Below, piece by piece: positions 8,946 to 17,943 of a stretch of 64,000 nt of DNA; positions within the stretch are counted from its first letter, which is position 1; every line of letters starts with the position of its first letter. Under the pieces are notes generated by a model that saw only the letters and a program-made list of their open reading frames with translations, was not told where the DNA came from and searched no databases. The stretch comes from JAJISG01 sp964347325 (GTDB lineage Archaea; Thermoplasmatota; Thermoplasmata; RBG-16-68-12; JAJISG01): the NCBI GenBank assembly GCA_964347325.1, contig CAYFYA010000003.1, forward strand, positions 62,001-126,000. Reading direction: 5' to 3'. The position numbers were made by a program, and so were the translations under genes.

Positions 8946-9809
8946 TCAATCAAGGGAGTATAACGCCGCCAAATCCTCCATGTGTCTGTAGTTACCCAAG
9001 GCCTCCTTCACAGTTAGAGGACCAGCTTCTGTTACCACAGACCTCGCAAGCCGCGCCGGTATCCGCTCGAAGTAGAAGTTAAGGACCTGGACCTCGTCGC
9101 TGATCTCCCTGGGATCTCTCGACTCCTCCCGCCACTCGATCTCCTGCCCTTCCAGCTCGACCTTGATCAATTCCATCAATCCATAGTAGGGGACTCCGAA
9201 CTCCTCACAGGCGAGGGCCAGGCCGATCGTCCCGATCTTGTTTACAAGAAAACCGCTCCGTAGAAGGGAGTCGACGCCTGTGACTACTGCCTCGCATCTC
9301 TCCACGAGACCGGGTCCCGCGGCGTCGGCCAACAACGTCGCCTCGATGCCATCCCTTCGGAGGGCCTTCGCCAGCGCAACGCCCTCCCTCAGAGGCCTCG
9401 ACTCACACACATAGACAGAGGGAGAGACTGCTCGGAGGGCATGGAGCGCCTCCAGGACATCGCTGCTGTAGCTGATTGTCATTATCGTCCTGGCCTCCCC
9501 CAACACGCTGGTTGAGGCGGATGCAACCCTCAGGCGGGCTTGACCCAATCGTTCCCGCAAGGCATCCAGCTTGCCCCACTCCGACGCCCCAGCGAGGCCA
9601 TTGGCCAAAGCTGACGCATTGACCACCGCCGCCATCCAGGGTTGTGCAGCCTGTAGGCGGTTGTGGAGGGCATCCGCCGCGACTCTGGGTTCACGATTAC
9701 CTTTCAGCCCCCCGTAAGCCTCCACAGCTCGGAGGGCAAGGGGGAGGGCCCCCGAGGTCGTGTCGGAGGCTATCTCCTGGACAATCCGCTCAACCGGACC
9801 GGGAAGCAT
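8946..9809 (-). CDS. IF-2B family protein (eIF2B alpha/ribose-1,5-bisphosphate isomerase-like)
   Basis: The 287-residue protein matches the IF-2B fold. It has an N-terminal helical bundle, then a Rossmann-like domain with TIMTISYSSDVLEAL, VYVCESRPLREG, EATLLADAAG, VTGVDSLLRSGFLVNKIGT and the conserved CEEFGVPYYG. Archaeal members are aIF2B-like proteins, ribose-1,5-bisphosphate isomerase (AMP pathway) or methylthioribose-1-phosphate isomerase. This one has the short form of the alpha-type proteins. Its start overlaps the end of the upstream metallo-hydrolase by 20 nt, so the two are co-translated. Confidence 0.8.
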   Translation of the reverse strand: MLPGPVERIVQEIASDTTSGALPLALRAVEAYGGLKGNREPRVAADALHNRLQAAQPWMAAVVNASALANGLAGASEWGKLDALRERLGQARLRVASASTSVLGEARTIMTISYSSDVLEALHALRAVSPSVYVCESRPLREGVALAKALRRDGIEATLLADAAGPGLVERCEAVVTGVDSLLRSGFLVNKIGTIGLALACEEFGVPYYGLMELIKVELEGQEIEWREESRDPREISDEVQVLNFYFERIPARLARSVVTEAGPLTVKEALGNYRHMEDLAALYSLD

Positions 9810-10722
9810 CCGTCATCGTTCTCTCGAAGTACCTCTGGAAGCCCCTCAGGCTCGTCTCTATGGTCCTCTCCACGAAAGGGCGTGAGAAGCCCTGGACGTC
9901 AGCATACCAGTCGTCGTAGATCTTCCTGGCGAGTTCCCGGAGGTCCCCACCCTCGAAGATATTCTTGCTCCATTCGTACCACTTCCTGTGATTCGCCAGC
10001 TGTTCCCTGAGGGCCCTCTGAGCGTCCCGCCTTGGGCCGAAGTGGGTGTACATCAGCGCCCGAGGGTTGAGCCTAGCCATGGCCTCCATGGATTCCAGGG
10101 ACTCAGGATAGTCGAACTCTGGATAGGGCGTCGCGGGGATGAGCCTCTTGTCCTCCGGGAAGTAGATCCCTGCCGAGTCCCCCGCGAATAGGATGCGATT
10201 CGCCCTGTCGAGGACGGAGATGTGGTGGCGCGCGTGACCAGGAGTATAGACCACCTCCAACTCCCTTCCCCCAAGGTCCAAAACCTCTCCCCCTCTAAGG
10301 TCCACCATCCTGTCCTCGGGTATCGGCTTCAGCGTCCCATAGTCGCGAAAGGCCTTACCAAGGGCGCGGTTCGCACTTTCGAGAAGGCGCTCGGGCCTCG
10401 CCAAGTGAGGCTGTCCTCGCTCGTGGACGTAGACCTGTGCCTCAGGGAAGTGATCGAGTAGGAAGCCGGCCCCACCCGCGTGGTCGAGATGGATGTGGGT
10501 GACAACCACGTTCTCCACCGAGTCGTGGTCCACCCGGAGCCTATCCAGCGCCTTCAGTACGTGGTGGTAGACAAGGGAGGTCCCAGTCTCGATGATCGTC
10601 CTGTGCTCATCGTCGATGAAGTAGACTCCGCCGAAGTTGGTCTCCCCGAACATCTGCGTGTCCACCAAGTAGGTACCATCCACCATCTCCAGCGGTTGGA
10701 CCGACACATCTACCTCGTTCAC
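9790..10722 (-). CDS. Metallo-beta-lactamase-fold hydrolase
   Basis: The 310-residue protein has the metal-binding motif THIHLDHAGG (His76, His78, Asp80, His81), a later GHARHH histidine, GDSAG and a C-terminal YTHFGP histidine. These complete a two-metal site of the glyoxalase II / lactonase type. After the core, about 80 residues form a helical tail (EWSKNIFEGGDLRELARKI). The substrate cannot be told from sequence. It forms a two-gene unit with the IF-2B family gene downstream. Confidence 0.85.
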   Translation of the reverse strand: MNEVDVSVQPLEMVDGTYLVDTQMFGETNFGGVYFIDDEHRTIIETGTSLVYHHVLKALDRLRVDHDSVENVVVTHIHLDHAGGAGFLLDHFPEAQVYVHERGQPHLARPERLLESANRALGKAFRDYGTLKPIPEDRMVDLRGGEVLDLGGRELEVVYTPGHARHHISVLDRANRILFAGDSAGIYFPEDKRLIPATPYPEFDYPESLESMEAMARLNPRALMYTHFGPRRDAQRALREQLANHRKWYEWSKNIFEGGDLRELARKIYDDWYADVQGFSRPFVERTIETSLRGFQRYFERTMTDASRSG

Positions 10723-10826
10723 GCTTCTGCAGTCTCCCCATCTTGTTTAAGCCTTGGCCCGGGAGTGCCCGCCCCGCGCCCGTGGTCCGCGAAGAGGTTT
10801 AATTCCCTCCACGGTTACGCTTACCC

Positions 10827-12173
10827 GTGGGGGACGAGACCTTGGAGAAAGCCCAATTGGAGTACATCAACCGAACCTCGGGTTCGAGGGCGCTGCACGA
10901 GCGAGCCACTGCGGTAATTCCCGGGGGGATATCCCACGAAATCCGTTACTTCGCCCCATACCCCTTCTACGTGAAATCCGGCAAGGGTTCGCGCGTGTGG
11001 GATGTGGACGGTAACGAACTCCTGGACTTCTGGATCGGCCACTTCGCCCTGATGTTGGGGCACAACCATCCGGTTGTCGAGGAGGCAGTGCGCGACCAGT
11101 TGGAGCGGGGCATGCACTGGGGCATGGCCCACGAGAGGGAGTTGCAGCTAGCGGAGGCCGTCACTCGGACCGTCCCATGTGCAGAGTCAGTACGGTTCTG
11201 CAACACGGGAGCCGAAGCGACGATGTACGCGGTTCGACTGACCAAGGGCTACACCGGTCGCTCGACCGTCCTTAAGGCTGAAGGTGGCTGGCACGGCTTC
11301 TGTACGGACCTGCTGGTAGCCGTCCACGGGCCCTTCGACAGGCCCGAGTCCCCTGGCATCCCGGAAGAGGTTCAGCGTAGCGTCAAGACCTTCCCCTTCA
11401 ACGATGTGGAGGGGGCCTCGACGGCGATCAGGGGGGAGAAGGACCTCTCCGCGGTCATCGTGGAGCCCGTCCTCGGGGCGGGAGGCGCCATCCCCGCCGA
11501 CCGCGAGTTCCTGAAGGTCCTTCGGGAGGAGACGGAGGCAAGGGATGTGCTCCTCATCTTCGACGAGATCATCACCGGCTTCAGGCTGGCCGTAGGGGGA
11601 GCCCAAGAGTACTACGGCGTGGTCCCCGACCTCGTGGCCCTGGGAAAGATCCTTGGCGGGGGACTCCCCGTGGGGGCCGTGGCGGGGACCGACGACATCA
11701 TGCAGCTGTCGTCCCCGACCGGTGGGAGGGAGGGCCGAAGGGTCTCCATCGGTGGCGGTACCTTCTCGGCAAATCCGCTGACGACCGCCGCAGGCCTTGC
11801 CGCGCTGGGATATCTGGAGGGCCACACGGACGAGTATCGGCGCCTCGCCCTCCTCGGAGAACGGATACGCTCTGATGTGCCGAAGGGCTTGGCCGAGGAA
11901 GGCGTAGAGACAATCTGCACTGGCACGGAGTCGCTGTTCCAGGTACACTTCCCGCGGGAAGCTGGTGTGGAGATCAGAAACGCTGGCGACGTTTACGAGA
12001 AGACACACCGCGGCTTGCGGGAGAACGAATTCAAACTGTTGCTCCTCAATCGCGGCGTCTACACGATGCATGGTGGCGGGGCACTCTCCTTCGCCCACAC
12101 GAAGGAGGACGTAGACCACCTGGTGGAAGCCGCGAGGGCCGTTGCCGGGGACGTGAAGGGGGCCATGGGGTGA
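10827..12173 (+). CDS. Class III aminotransferase, glutamate-1-semialdehyde 2,1-aminomutase-like
   Basis: The 448-residue PLP enzyme of fold type I has the early PGGISHEIRYFAPYPF, the GAEATMYAVRLTKGYTGR loop, the cofactor Asp in LLIFDEIITGFR and the Schiff-base lysine in ALGKILGGGLPVGA. HemL-like sequences of this type also act as general omega-aminotransferases or aminomutases. The next gene starts inside its stop codon (GTGA), so it probably shares a pathway with the dehydrogenase at 12170. That argues for an amino-acid role rather than haem synthesis. The GTG start lies about 26 nt after the TATA-like GGTTTAAT near 10797. Confidence 0.85.
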   Translation: MGDETLEKAQLEYINRTSGSRALHERATAVIPGGISHEIRYFAPYPFYVKSGKGSRVWDVDGNELLDFWIGHFALMLGHNHPVVEEAVRDQLERGMHWGMAHERELQLAEAVTRTVPCAESVRFCNTGAEATMYAVRLTKGYTGRSTVLKAEGGWHGFCTDLLVAVHGPFDRPESPGIPEEVQRSVKTFPFNDVEGASTAIRGEKDLSAVIVEPVLGAGGAIPADREFLKVLREETEARDVLLIFDEIITGFRLAVGGAQEYYGVVPDLVALGKILGGGLPVGAVAGTDDIMQLSSPTGGREGRRVSIGGGTFSANPLTTAAGLAALGYLEGHTDEYRRLALLGERIRSDVPKGLAEEGVETICTGTESLFQVHFPREAGVEIRNAGDVYEKTHRGLRENEFKLLLLNRGVYTMHGGGALSFAHTKEDVDHLVEAARAVAGDVKGAMG

Positions 12174-13186
12174 CGGAGGATCTGAGGGTCGCCGTGTACG
12201 GCGTGGGCGCCATCGGCGCGGCCTTGGTGAAGGAGTGCCATAACCGAGGGTTTGCCGTGGTAGCGGCCATAGACGTCGACCCCGGAAAGGTCGGAAAGGA
12301 CCTGGGAGCCGTTGTCGGCTTGGAGGAGGATATGGGGGTGTCGGTCTGCGCCAACATCTCCGATGCCGTGAGAAGGGGCGAAGCGGACGTTGCCCTCCAC
12401 TGCAGCACATCCTACATCTGGGAGGCCCACTCACAGGTGGCGGAGCTCGCTCTGGCGGGACTCGACGTTGTTTCCACTTGCGAGGAGCTCTCCTATCCCT
12501 GGAGGGCCCACCGCCACATTGCCATGGAGATGGACCAGGCGGCCAAGAGGGAGGGAGTGACCGTCCTGGGGACGGGGGTGAACCCTGGCTTCGTCATGGA
12601 CGCCCTCGTGATAGCCCTGAGCAGCATGTGTACCGAGGTCCGGAGGGTGCACGTTCAGCGAATCGTGGATGTGGAACAGCGCAGGTTGCCGCTCCAGAGG
12701 AAGGTAGGAGCGGGGCTGAGCGTCCGTGAGTTCGAAGAGAGAGTCCGGGAGGCCAAACTGGGGCACGTGGGCACCCAGGAGTCCATCGACATGATAGCGG
12801 CGGCCTTCGGCTGGAACCTGACCGACGTCACCGTCGAGATCGAGCCAGCCGTCGCCAAAGAAGGGGTGGGAAGTTCTGAACTCAGGGTGTCCGCGGGGAA
12901 GGTGGCGGGCATCATCCAGACGGGGAGAGGATTGAAGGGCGACGTGGAGCTCATTCGCTTGGACCTACTGATGTACATGGGGGCGGAGGAACCTCGGGAT
13001 GTGGTCACAATTGAGGGCTCCCCAGGACTGCGGGTTACAATTCCGGGCGGGACCAGGGGCGACGAGGCCACGCTGGCGGCCGTTGTCAACGCAGTACCTC
13101 GCGTCGTTGAGGCTGAACCAGGACTCAAGACGATGCTAGACCTCCCGCTGCCCAGCTATGTTGAGACCCCTTGGAGGCGCGACTAG
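12170..13186 (+). CDS. DapB-fold dehydrogenase, 2,4-diaminopentanoate dehydrogenase-like
   Basis: The 338-residue protein has an N-terminal NAD(P)-binding Rossmann domain (AVYGVGAIGAAL). The segments LHCSTSY, VVSTCEELSYPW and GTGVNPGFVMD match the family of dihydrodipicolinate reductase-like 2,4-diaminopentanoate dehydrogenases. The long C-terminal domain is of the DAP-dehydrogenase type rather than the short DapB type. Known members catalyse reversible oxidative deamination of diamino acids. The GTG start overlaps the preceding aminotransferase stop. The actual substrate is not decided by sequence. Confidence 0.75.
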   Translation: MTEDLRVAVYGVGAIGAALVKECHNRGFAVVAAIDVDPGKVGKDLGAVVGLEEDMGVSVCANISDAVRRGEADVALHCSTSYIWEAHSQVAELALAGLDVVSTCEELSYPWRAHRHIAMEMDQAAKREGVTVLGTGVNPGFVMDALVIALSSMCTEVRRVHVQRIVDVEQRRLPLQRKVGAGLSVREFEERVREAKLGHVGTQESIDMIAAAFGWNLTDVTVEIEPAVAKEGVGSSELRVSAGKVAGIIQTGRGLKGDVELIRLDLLMYMGAEEPRDVVTIEGSPGLRVTIPGGTRGDEATLAAVVNAVPRVVEAEPGLKTMLDLPLPSYVETPWRRD

Positions 13187-14340
13187 CCTCCCTCTGGCAT
13201 GGCGGGAGGAGACCTGCCGGCCCTGGCAGCCGGATCCTTCGCAGGAATCAACAGGAGGCCAAAGGACGTCAACCATATCGCGGCAACGAGGAAGGGGGCA
13301 ATGTTGTTGGCGATCGGTCCCGTCGCCTGGGCAACGCTAGCCAGAACCAGAGGGCCCAGGACCCACCCGAAGTCGGCGATCATGCGGTACACTCCAATGG
13401 CCGTACCCATGCTCTCCGGAGGAGCCAGGTCGGCAGCCCAGGCGGCCATGGGACCGTGAAGACCTATGGCAAGGCCGTAGAACACCATCATCATGGTCAA
13501 CGTCGAGAAGCTCTCGGAGAAGAACACGAGAGGTAGGACGAGAGCCGTGAGGAGGAGGCTGGCCATGAACGGAAGCTTACGCCCGTACCGGTCAGCGATG
13601 TGACCGGAGGGAACCATCGTCCCGAGGGATGCGATGGCTGCAAAGGTCAGAAGCAGGCCTATGACCGCGGTGTTGAAACCGAACTTCCCCTCGGACCAGA
13701 GCGGAAAGATCACGCCGTTGAACCCGCCGCGGACGAAGAAAGCGCTCAGAGTAGCTAGGTTCACCAGAAGAAACGAGGGGTTCCGCATGATGCGTCCCAC
13801 CTCACCCAGGGATACGCTGTGACCCGTGGGCATCGGCTGGGCCGCCGGAAGGAAGAGCACCATAAGGACCAGTCCCGTTCCCGCCGCGAGGGCGTAGAAG
13901 AAGAAGGGAGCCGATAGGCCCCACACGAAGGCTACGTAGCCGCCGACGGCGGGACCAGAGATGCCGCCCATGAGGAGGGCCGCCACGTAGTAGCTCATAT
14001 ACCGGCCCCGCTTCTCCGTCGGCACGGACTTGGCCAAGAGGGCTGTGGACGAGGTGACATAGAAGGCGGAGCCCACCCCCTCGACGACACGGACAGCCAA
14101 GAGGACCCAGTAGTTGAAGGCGAGACCGGCGAGGAGGGAGGAAGCGGCTATGAGAATCAGGCCGTAGCCCATCACACGCTTCTGACCTCTCCGGTCCCCC
14201 AGGATTCCCGCGGGGAGGTCTACGAGGGCCCTGGCCAAGGCGTACCCCGAGATGAGGAGGCTCACCATCACTTCGTTGGCGCCGAACTCGATGGCGTAGA
14301 AGGGTAGGGCCGGTGTAAGGATGGTAATCCCCAGGAGCAC
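13183..14340 (-). CDS. Major facilitator superfamily transporter
   Basis: The product is about 385 residues with 11-12 membrane helices. The MFS motif A region lies after helix 2 (GILGDRRGQKRVMGYG) and a related copy lies in the second half (GHIADRYGRKLPFMAS). The only ordinary start codon (GTG 14340) falls inside helix 1. Upstream in frame the DNA still encodes hydrophobic sequence (TVLVLSIIVFLV) back to a TAG at 14404-14406, so translation may start at CTG 14391. Multidrug or sugar-type exporters are closest in appearance. It converges with the dehydrogenase gene, overlapping it by 4 nt. Confidence 0.85.
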   Translation of the reverse strand: MLLGITILTPALPFYAIEFGANEVMVSLLISGYALARALVDLPAGILGDRRGQKRVMGYGLILIAASSLLAGLAFNYWVLLAVRVVEGVGSAFYVTSSTALLAKSVPTEKRGRYMSYYVAALLMGGISGPAVGGYVAFVWGLSAPFFFYALAAGTGLVLMVLFLPAAQPMPTGHSVSLGEVGRIMRNPSFLLVNLATLSAFFVRGGFNGVIFPLWSEGKFGFNTAVIGLLLTFAAIASLGTMVPSGHIADRYGRKLPFMASLLLTALVLPLVFFSESFSTLTMMMVFYGLAIGLHGPMAAWAADLAPPESMGTAIGVYRMIADFGWVLGPLVLASVAQATGPIANNIAPFLVAAIWLTSFGLLLIPAKDPAARAGRSPPAMPEGG

Positions 14341-14457
14341 GAGAAAGACGATGATCGAAAGGACCAGGACAGTCCTGTTCTCTTCTCGCAGAGCGCGGGC
14401 CTCCTACTCCGCACCAAACAGGGGCACGCTGAAAAAGGATGTCCCATTTGTCGGGGA

Positions 14458-14691
14458 TTAGAGTTGAATCCTAGCTAGAGTCTTCGTCGATGCGACTCCG
14501 GGAATCTTGCGGACCTTGTCGACGACCACCTCACCTATGAGGTCGTAGGTCTCAGCCTCGATCCGGATGATCAGATCGTATTCACCGAAGAGGAGGTGCA
14601 CCTCGGCCACCTCCTCCACCTTGATGATCTCGTCAAACACCTCCCTCTCCCTTCCTGGCTCCACCCTGATGAGCACAAAACCCGTGGCCAT
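14458..14691 (-). CDS. Stand-alone Lrp/AsnC ligand-binding (RAM) domain protein
   Basis: The 77-residue protein begins MATGFVLIRVEPGRE and continues EVAEVHLLFGEYDLIIRIEAE, a complete RAM domain with no DNA-binding part. ATG 14691 is chosen because a minus-strand TATA sequence (AATATATCC) lies near 14730. It resembles the fragment at 1-249 in layout but not closely in sequence. It probably binds an amino acid and may modulate a full-length Lrp. Confidence 0.8.
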   Translation of the reverse strand: MATGFVLIRVEPGREREVFDEIIKVEEVAEVHLLFGEYDLIIRIEAETYDLIGEVVVDKVRKIPGVASTKTLARIQL

Positions 14692-14851
14692 CCGTTCTCC
14701 AGGCACCAACGGCAGTTTGTGGATATATTGGTTGGTGTCGGTCAGCGGTTTGGATCCCTGCCTTGGTATTTCTTCCCAAAAATCGCACCGTAATCATCAA
14801 GTCATCCATCCAGTTGACAACGTATTGACCAGTGCCTCATGAGGGAGGTTA

Positions 14852-15937
14852 ATGGCTGGAGGTGAAGATCCTCGGGACCAAAAGGACACGGAGTCGGAGG
14901 CCTCCTCACGGAGAGCTTTCGTGAAGACCCTCGGCATAAGCGGCATTGTGGGAGGGGCCGCGTACCTGATAGGGGACCGATGGGGGCCCACCATGCTGCT
15001 CAGCCCAGGTCTCGGACCTCGGGGGTCTGCGGGACCGAGCTACGTCGTATTCCAGACAGGTGGGACCGTCTACGGCCAGAACGGAATCAATGGGACCATT
15101 GAGTTCCAGGGGACAGCCACTTCGGTACTGGAGTCCATCGCCTCTTCCATGGCCCCACAAGGTGGACAGGTATTGGTGGTAAGGGGCAGCTATGTGCTAA
15201 CCCAGACCTTTCCCGAGGAGGACTCCGAGGGACCGATTCTCCTCACCGGTGAGGGTAGGGGCACCATCCTCGGAAACGGTGGCCAGCCCTTCGACGCCGT
15301 CGATCTGGAGAAGATTGGGGCCAGAGATCTCTCCTTCGAGGACATGAACAGTGTGCTCTGCTACACCGGGCTCTCCGCGAACGCGATGAACCGTGCTGCC
15401 CGGTCCCTTCCCTGCGACTTCCGCGGCGGAGAGAGGCTCCCGAACACGGAGGTCAGGTTTCTTGGAGACTACATCCGGGTGAGGACCACCGCGCCCGGCT
15501 CCTACCCTGCGATATCGACAGGGACGGCCGTACTCAACCGCATGGACCCAGACCGCCTCCTGCGGGTTAGAGCCACCGTTCGACTCTCTCCCCCCAGTGC
15601 GAGCGCGGTGCCGCTCTTCGCCGAGCCCTACAAGGGAGACTTCAGCAACTTCCTGGGCTTCCTCTGGGACCCCCCCAACCTGTTCACCATAACCCGGCTT
15701 GACGGCGCGGACACGACCAACGCCCACCTCACATCGGAGGCCCTCATGGAGGGCGACCATGTCTACGAGATCGAGTACAGATTAAACTCGGTCAGGTTTC
15801 TCTTCGACGGCGGCGTTCTGGACGAGCACACTACGAACATCTCTCAGCCGCCTCACGAATGGTCGGCGGCGGAACCCAACGGGAGTGCTATGTCCTGCTA
15901 TCTGAAGCGTCCATTCCTCGAGGTTGTGACCCCTTGA
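14852..15937 (+). CDS. Tat-exported extracytoplasmic protein, unknown function
   Basis: The 361-residue protein has a twin-arginine signal near its start: SRRAFVK at residues 19-25 followed by a short hydrophobic stretch GISGIVGGAAYLI. The mature part begins with a Gly-rich region and a segment (VLESIASSMAPQGGQVLVVRGSY) that resembles the first turns of right-handed beta-helix proteins. The rest is beta-rich, with WDPP and HEWSAAEPNG motifs typical of lectin-like or glycosidase-associated domains. I cannot name the family. Folded export by Tat suggests a cofactor or fast-folding surface protein. Confidence 0.6.
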   Translation: MAGGEDPRDQKDTESEASSRRAFVKTLGISGIVGGAAYLIGDRWGPTMLLSPGLGPRGSAGPSYVVFQTGGTVYGQNGINGTIEFQGTATSVLESIASSMAPQGGQVLVVRGSYVLTQTFPEEDSEGPILLTGEGRGTILGNGGQPFDAVDLEKIGARDLSFEDMNSVLCYTGLSANAMNRAARSLPCDFRGGERLPNTEVRFLGDYIRVRTTAPGSYPAISTGTAVLNRMDPDRLLRVRATVRLSPPSASAVPLFAEPYKGDFSNFLGFLWDPPNLFTITRLDGADTTNAHLTSEALMEGDHVYEIEYRLNSVRFLFDGGVLDEHTTNISQPPHEWSAAEPNGSAMSCYLKRPFLEVVTP

Positions 15938-15968
15938 CGCTGGAGCGGACGCCGCCCATGCAAGGCGG

Positions 15969-16406
15969 GTGACGGCTTTGGAAATCAGGCCGCTCAAAGG
16001 AGAAGATCCGGAACGCATTCTAGAGTTGTGGCGTCTGGCTGGCCTGTCCCACAGGCCCCGAGGTCGGGATACTGTTGATGCACTCCGGGCGGAGTTCGCA
16101 GGGGCCGGGGATCTTCATCTCGGAGCCTACTCCGGAGGGGACCTGATAGGGACTGTCCTGGCCACAGACGACGGAAGGAAGGGCTGGATCAACAGGCTTG
16201 CAGTACATCCGGAGCGCCAGGGGGAGGGCGTCGGAACGCGCCTTCTAAGGGAAGCGGAGGCTCGGCTTCGCAGTCGCGGCAGGAGGACAATCGCGGCCCT
16301 CGTCGAGGACTGGAACGTGGAGTCTCTGGACTTCTTCCAGAGGAGGGGGTACCGCCTCCAAGAGGGCATCCATTACCTCAGCAAGCGGGAGGATCAAGAG
16401 GTCTGA
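15969..16406 (+). CDS. GNAT-family N-acetyltransferase
   Basis: The 145-residue protein has the GNAT acetyl-CoA site: INRLAVHPERQGEGVGTRLLREAE (core RQGEGVG), preceded by the strand DLIGTVLATDDG and followed by DFFQRRGY. The substrate is unknown. GTG 15969 is the most upstream start consistent with the fold, and a TTG a few codons later is possible. The last 29 nt overlap the end of the convergent gene at 16378. Confidence 0.85.
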   Translation: MTALEIRPLKGEDPERILELWRLAGLSHRPRGRDTVDALRAEFAGAGDLHLGAYSGGDLIGTVLATDDGRKGWINRLAVHPERQGEGVGTRLLREAEARLRSRGRRTIAALVEDWNVESLDFFQRRGYRLQEGIHYLSKREDQEV

Positions 16407-16851
16407 GGTCTCGACCTTCCTCGAATCCATGTTTGTCGTCAAGCTCCTCCAGGGAGCGCCTTATCGACGAGGCCATGTACGGGAGGAGCCTTGGTGATGG
16501 CCTAGACTCGATGACGATGCGGACCTCTCCCGTTCCCGGGAAGCAGCCCAGGACCCCTACCCCTTCCCGTTGAAAGTAGTGGGCCTTATAGCTCATCTTC
16601 AGGGCGCGACCGAAGGGTAGGCAGAGATACGATTTGGTGCAGGCGAGCTGGTAGCTCATCGCCTGCCTCAGACCCCTCTTCCAGTCCGCAAGCTTCAGCT
16701 CAACGCCTATTAGGTCTCTCCCGGAGGCGACGAGGTCGGCGATTCTCCCGTTTATGGGCACCTCGTGGTGAACCGCCCTGCCCTCACGGAGGAAGAAGTC
16801 CGCAACCGGAGCACGCAGCTCAGCCTCTCTCACGACCGCCCACAGGCACAA
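16378..16851 (-). CDS. PD-(D/E)XK nuclease-like protein
   Basis: The 157-residue protein carries HHEVPINGRIADLVASGRD followed by IGVELKL. This is the Glu...Asp...Glu-X-Lys arrangement of the PD-(D/E)XK nuclease superfamily. Next comes a helix RQAMSYQLACTKSYLCLP as in many restriction-like nucleases and their non-catalytic relatives. It is too short to carry a specificity domain and no methyltransferase is adjacent. A function in DNA repair or mobile-element defence is conceivable but not shown. Confidence 0.6.
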   Translation of the reverse strand: MCLWAVVREAELRAPVADFFLREGRAVHHEVPINGRIADLVASGRDLIGVELKLADWKRGLRQAMSYQLACTKSYLCLPFGRALKMSYKAHYFQREGVGVLGCFPGTGEVRIVIESRPSPRLLPYMASSIRRSLEELDDKHGFEEGRDLRPLDPPAC

Positions 16852-16915
16852 GACCTTTCATATAGACTTCGGGGGGAGGGAAGCGAAAATAACCCTCACC
16901 ACCATAGCCTCCGCG

Positions 16916-17902
16916 ATGAAGCCGAAGGTCTTCGTTACCAGGGAGATTCCAGCCGATGGCCTTCGCCTGCTTCAGGATCACGCCGAGGTTCACCTGAACA
17001 GAGAGAACCGAGCCCTCTCCAGGAGGGAAATCCTGGAGGGCGTCGGGGGGTGTCGTGGTCTCCTCTGCTTCCTCAGCGATAGGGTGGACGCTGAGGTGAT
17101 GCGCGATCCTGAGTTGAGGGTCGTCTCGAACTACGCAGTAGGATACGACAACATAGACGTCGAGGCTGCGACGAGGCTGGGAGTCATGGTAGCCAACACC
17201 CCGGTGGAGGGACTGCGCGAGACCCCAGCCGACTTCACCTTCGCCCTCATCCTTAGTCTCGCCCGCAGAGTGTGTGAGGGCGACAGGCTGGTTCGCGACG
17301 GGCTCTTCGGCGGATGGGAGGCCCTGCTCCTCCTGGGACAGGACGTCTACGGCAAGACCATCGGCATCATAGGGGCCGGAAGAATCGGGTGCGCCGTGGC
17401 TCGTCGGGCGGTTGGCTTCGACATGCGGATCCTTTACACCGACGTCGTGCAGAATGAGGAGATGGAGAGGGACTTCGGAGGGGTCAGGGTTCCTCTGCAA
17501 GATCTCCTAGCGGAGTCCGACTTCGTCACCCTGCACGTGCCCCTTACGCCTGAGACGAGGCATCTGATTGGAGCCAATGAGCTCGCCAGCATGAAGCGGA
17601 CGGCAATCCTGATCAACACGGCCAGGGGCCCAGTGGTTAACGAGAAGGCGTTGGTTAGAGCCCTCGGGAACGGGGAGATCGCAGGGGCGGCCCTGGACGT
17701 CTACGAGAACGAGCCCGCTGTTCAGGAAGATCTGCTTGACCTGAAGAACGTGCTTCTCCTCCCGCACATGGCCTCCGCCTCCCTGGAGACGAGAACACAA
17801 ATGGCGGTAGCCGCGGCCCGGAACGTGGTGGACGCGCTGGAGGGAAGGAGGCCCCGCTTCCTGGTCAATCCAGAGGTCCTAACGTATCGGGCCCGAGAAT
17901 AG
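16916..17902 (+). CDS. D-isomer-specific 2-hydroxyacid dehydrogenase (glyoxylate/hydroxypyruvate reductase-like)
   Basis: The 328-residue protein has the NAD-binding loop GIIGAGRIGCAVARRA and the three catalytic residues of the family: Arg in NTARGPVV, Glu in DVYENEP and His in LPHMASAS. The N-terminal VVSNYAVGYDNID motif is typical of archaeal glyoxylate reductases. There is no ACT or regulatory domain, so it is not a full phosphoglycerate dehydrogenase. Reduction of glyoxylate or hydroxypyruvate would connect with the glycerate kinase at 23662. Confidence 0.88.
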   Translation: MKPKVFVTREIPADGLRLLQDHAEVHLNRENRALSRREILEGVGGCRGLLCFLSDRVDAEVMRDPELRVVSNYAVGYDNIDVEAATRLGVMVANTPVEGLRETPADFTFALILSLARRVCEGDRLVRDGLFGGWEALLLLGQDVYGKTIGIIGAGRIGCAVARRAVGFDMRILYTDVVQNEEMERDFGGVRVPLQDLLAESDFVTLHVPLTPETRHLIGANELASMKRTAILINTARGPVVNEKALVRALGNGEIAGAALDVYENEPAVQEDLLDLKNVLLLPHMASASLETRTQMAVAAARNVVDALEGRRPRFLVNPEVLTYRARE

Positions 17903-17943
17903 AATGAGAAAGGATTTAACAGTACCTGGCCGATTCGGGCCCG

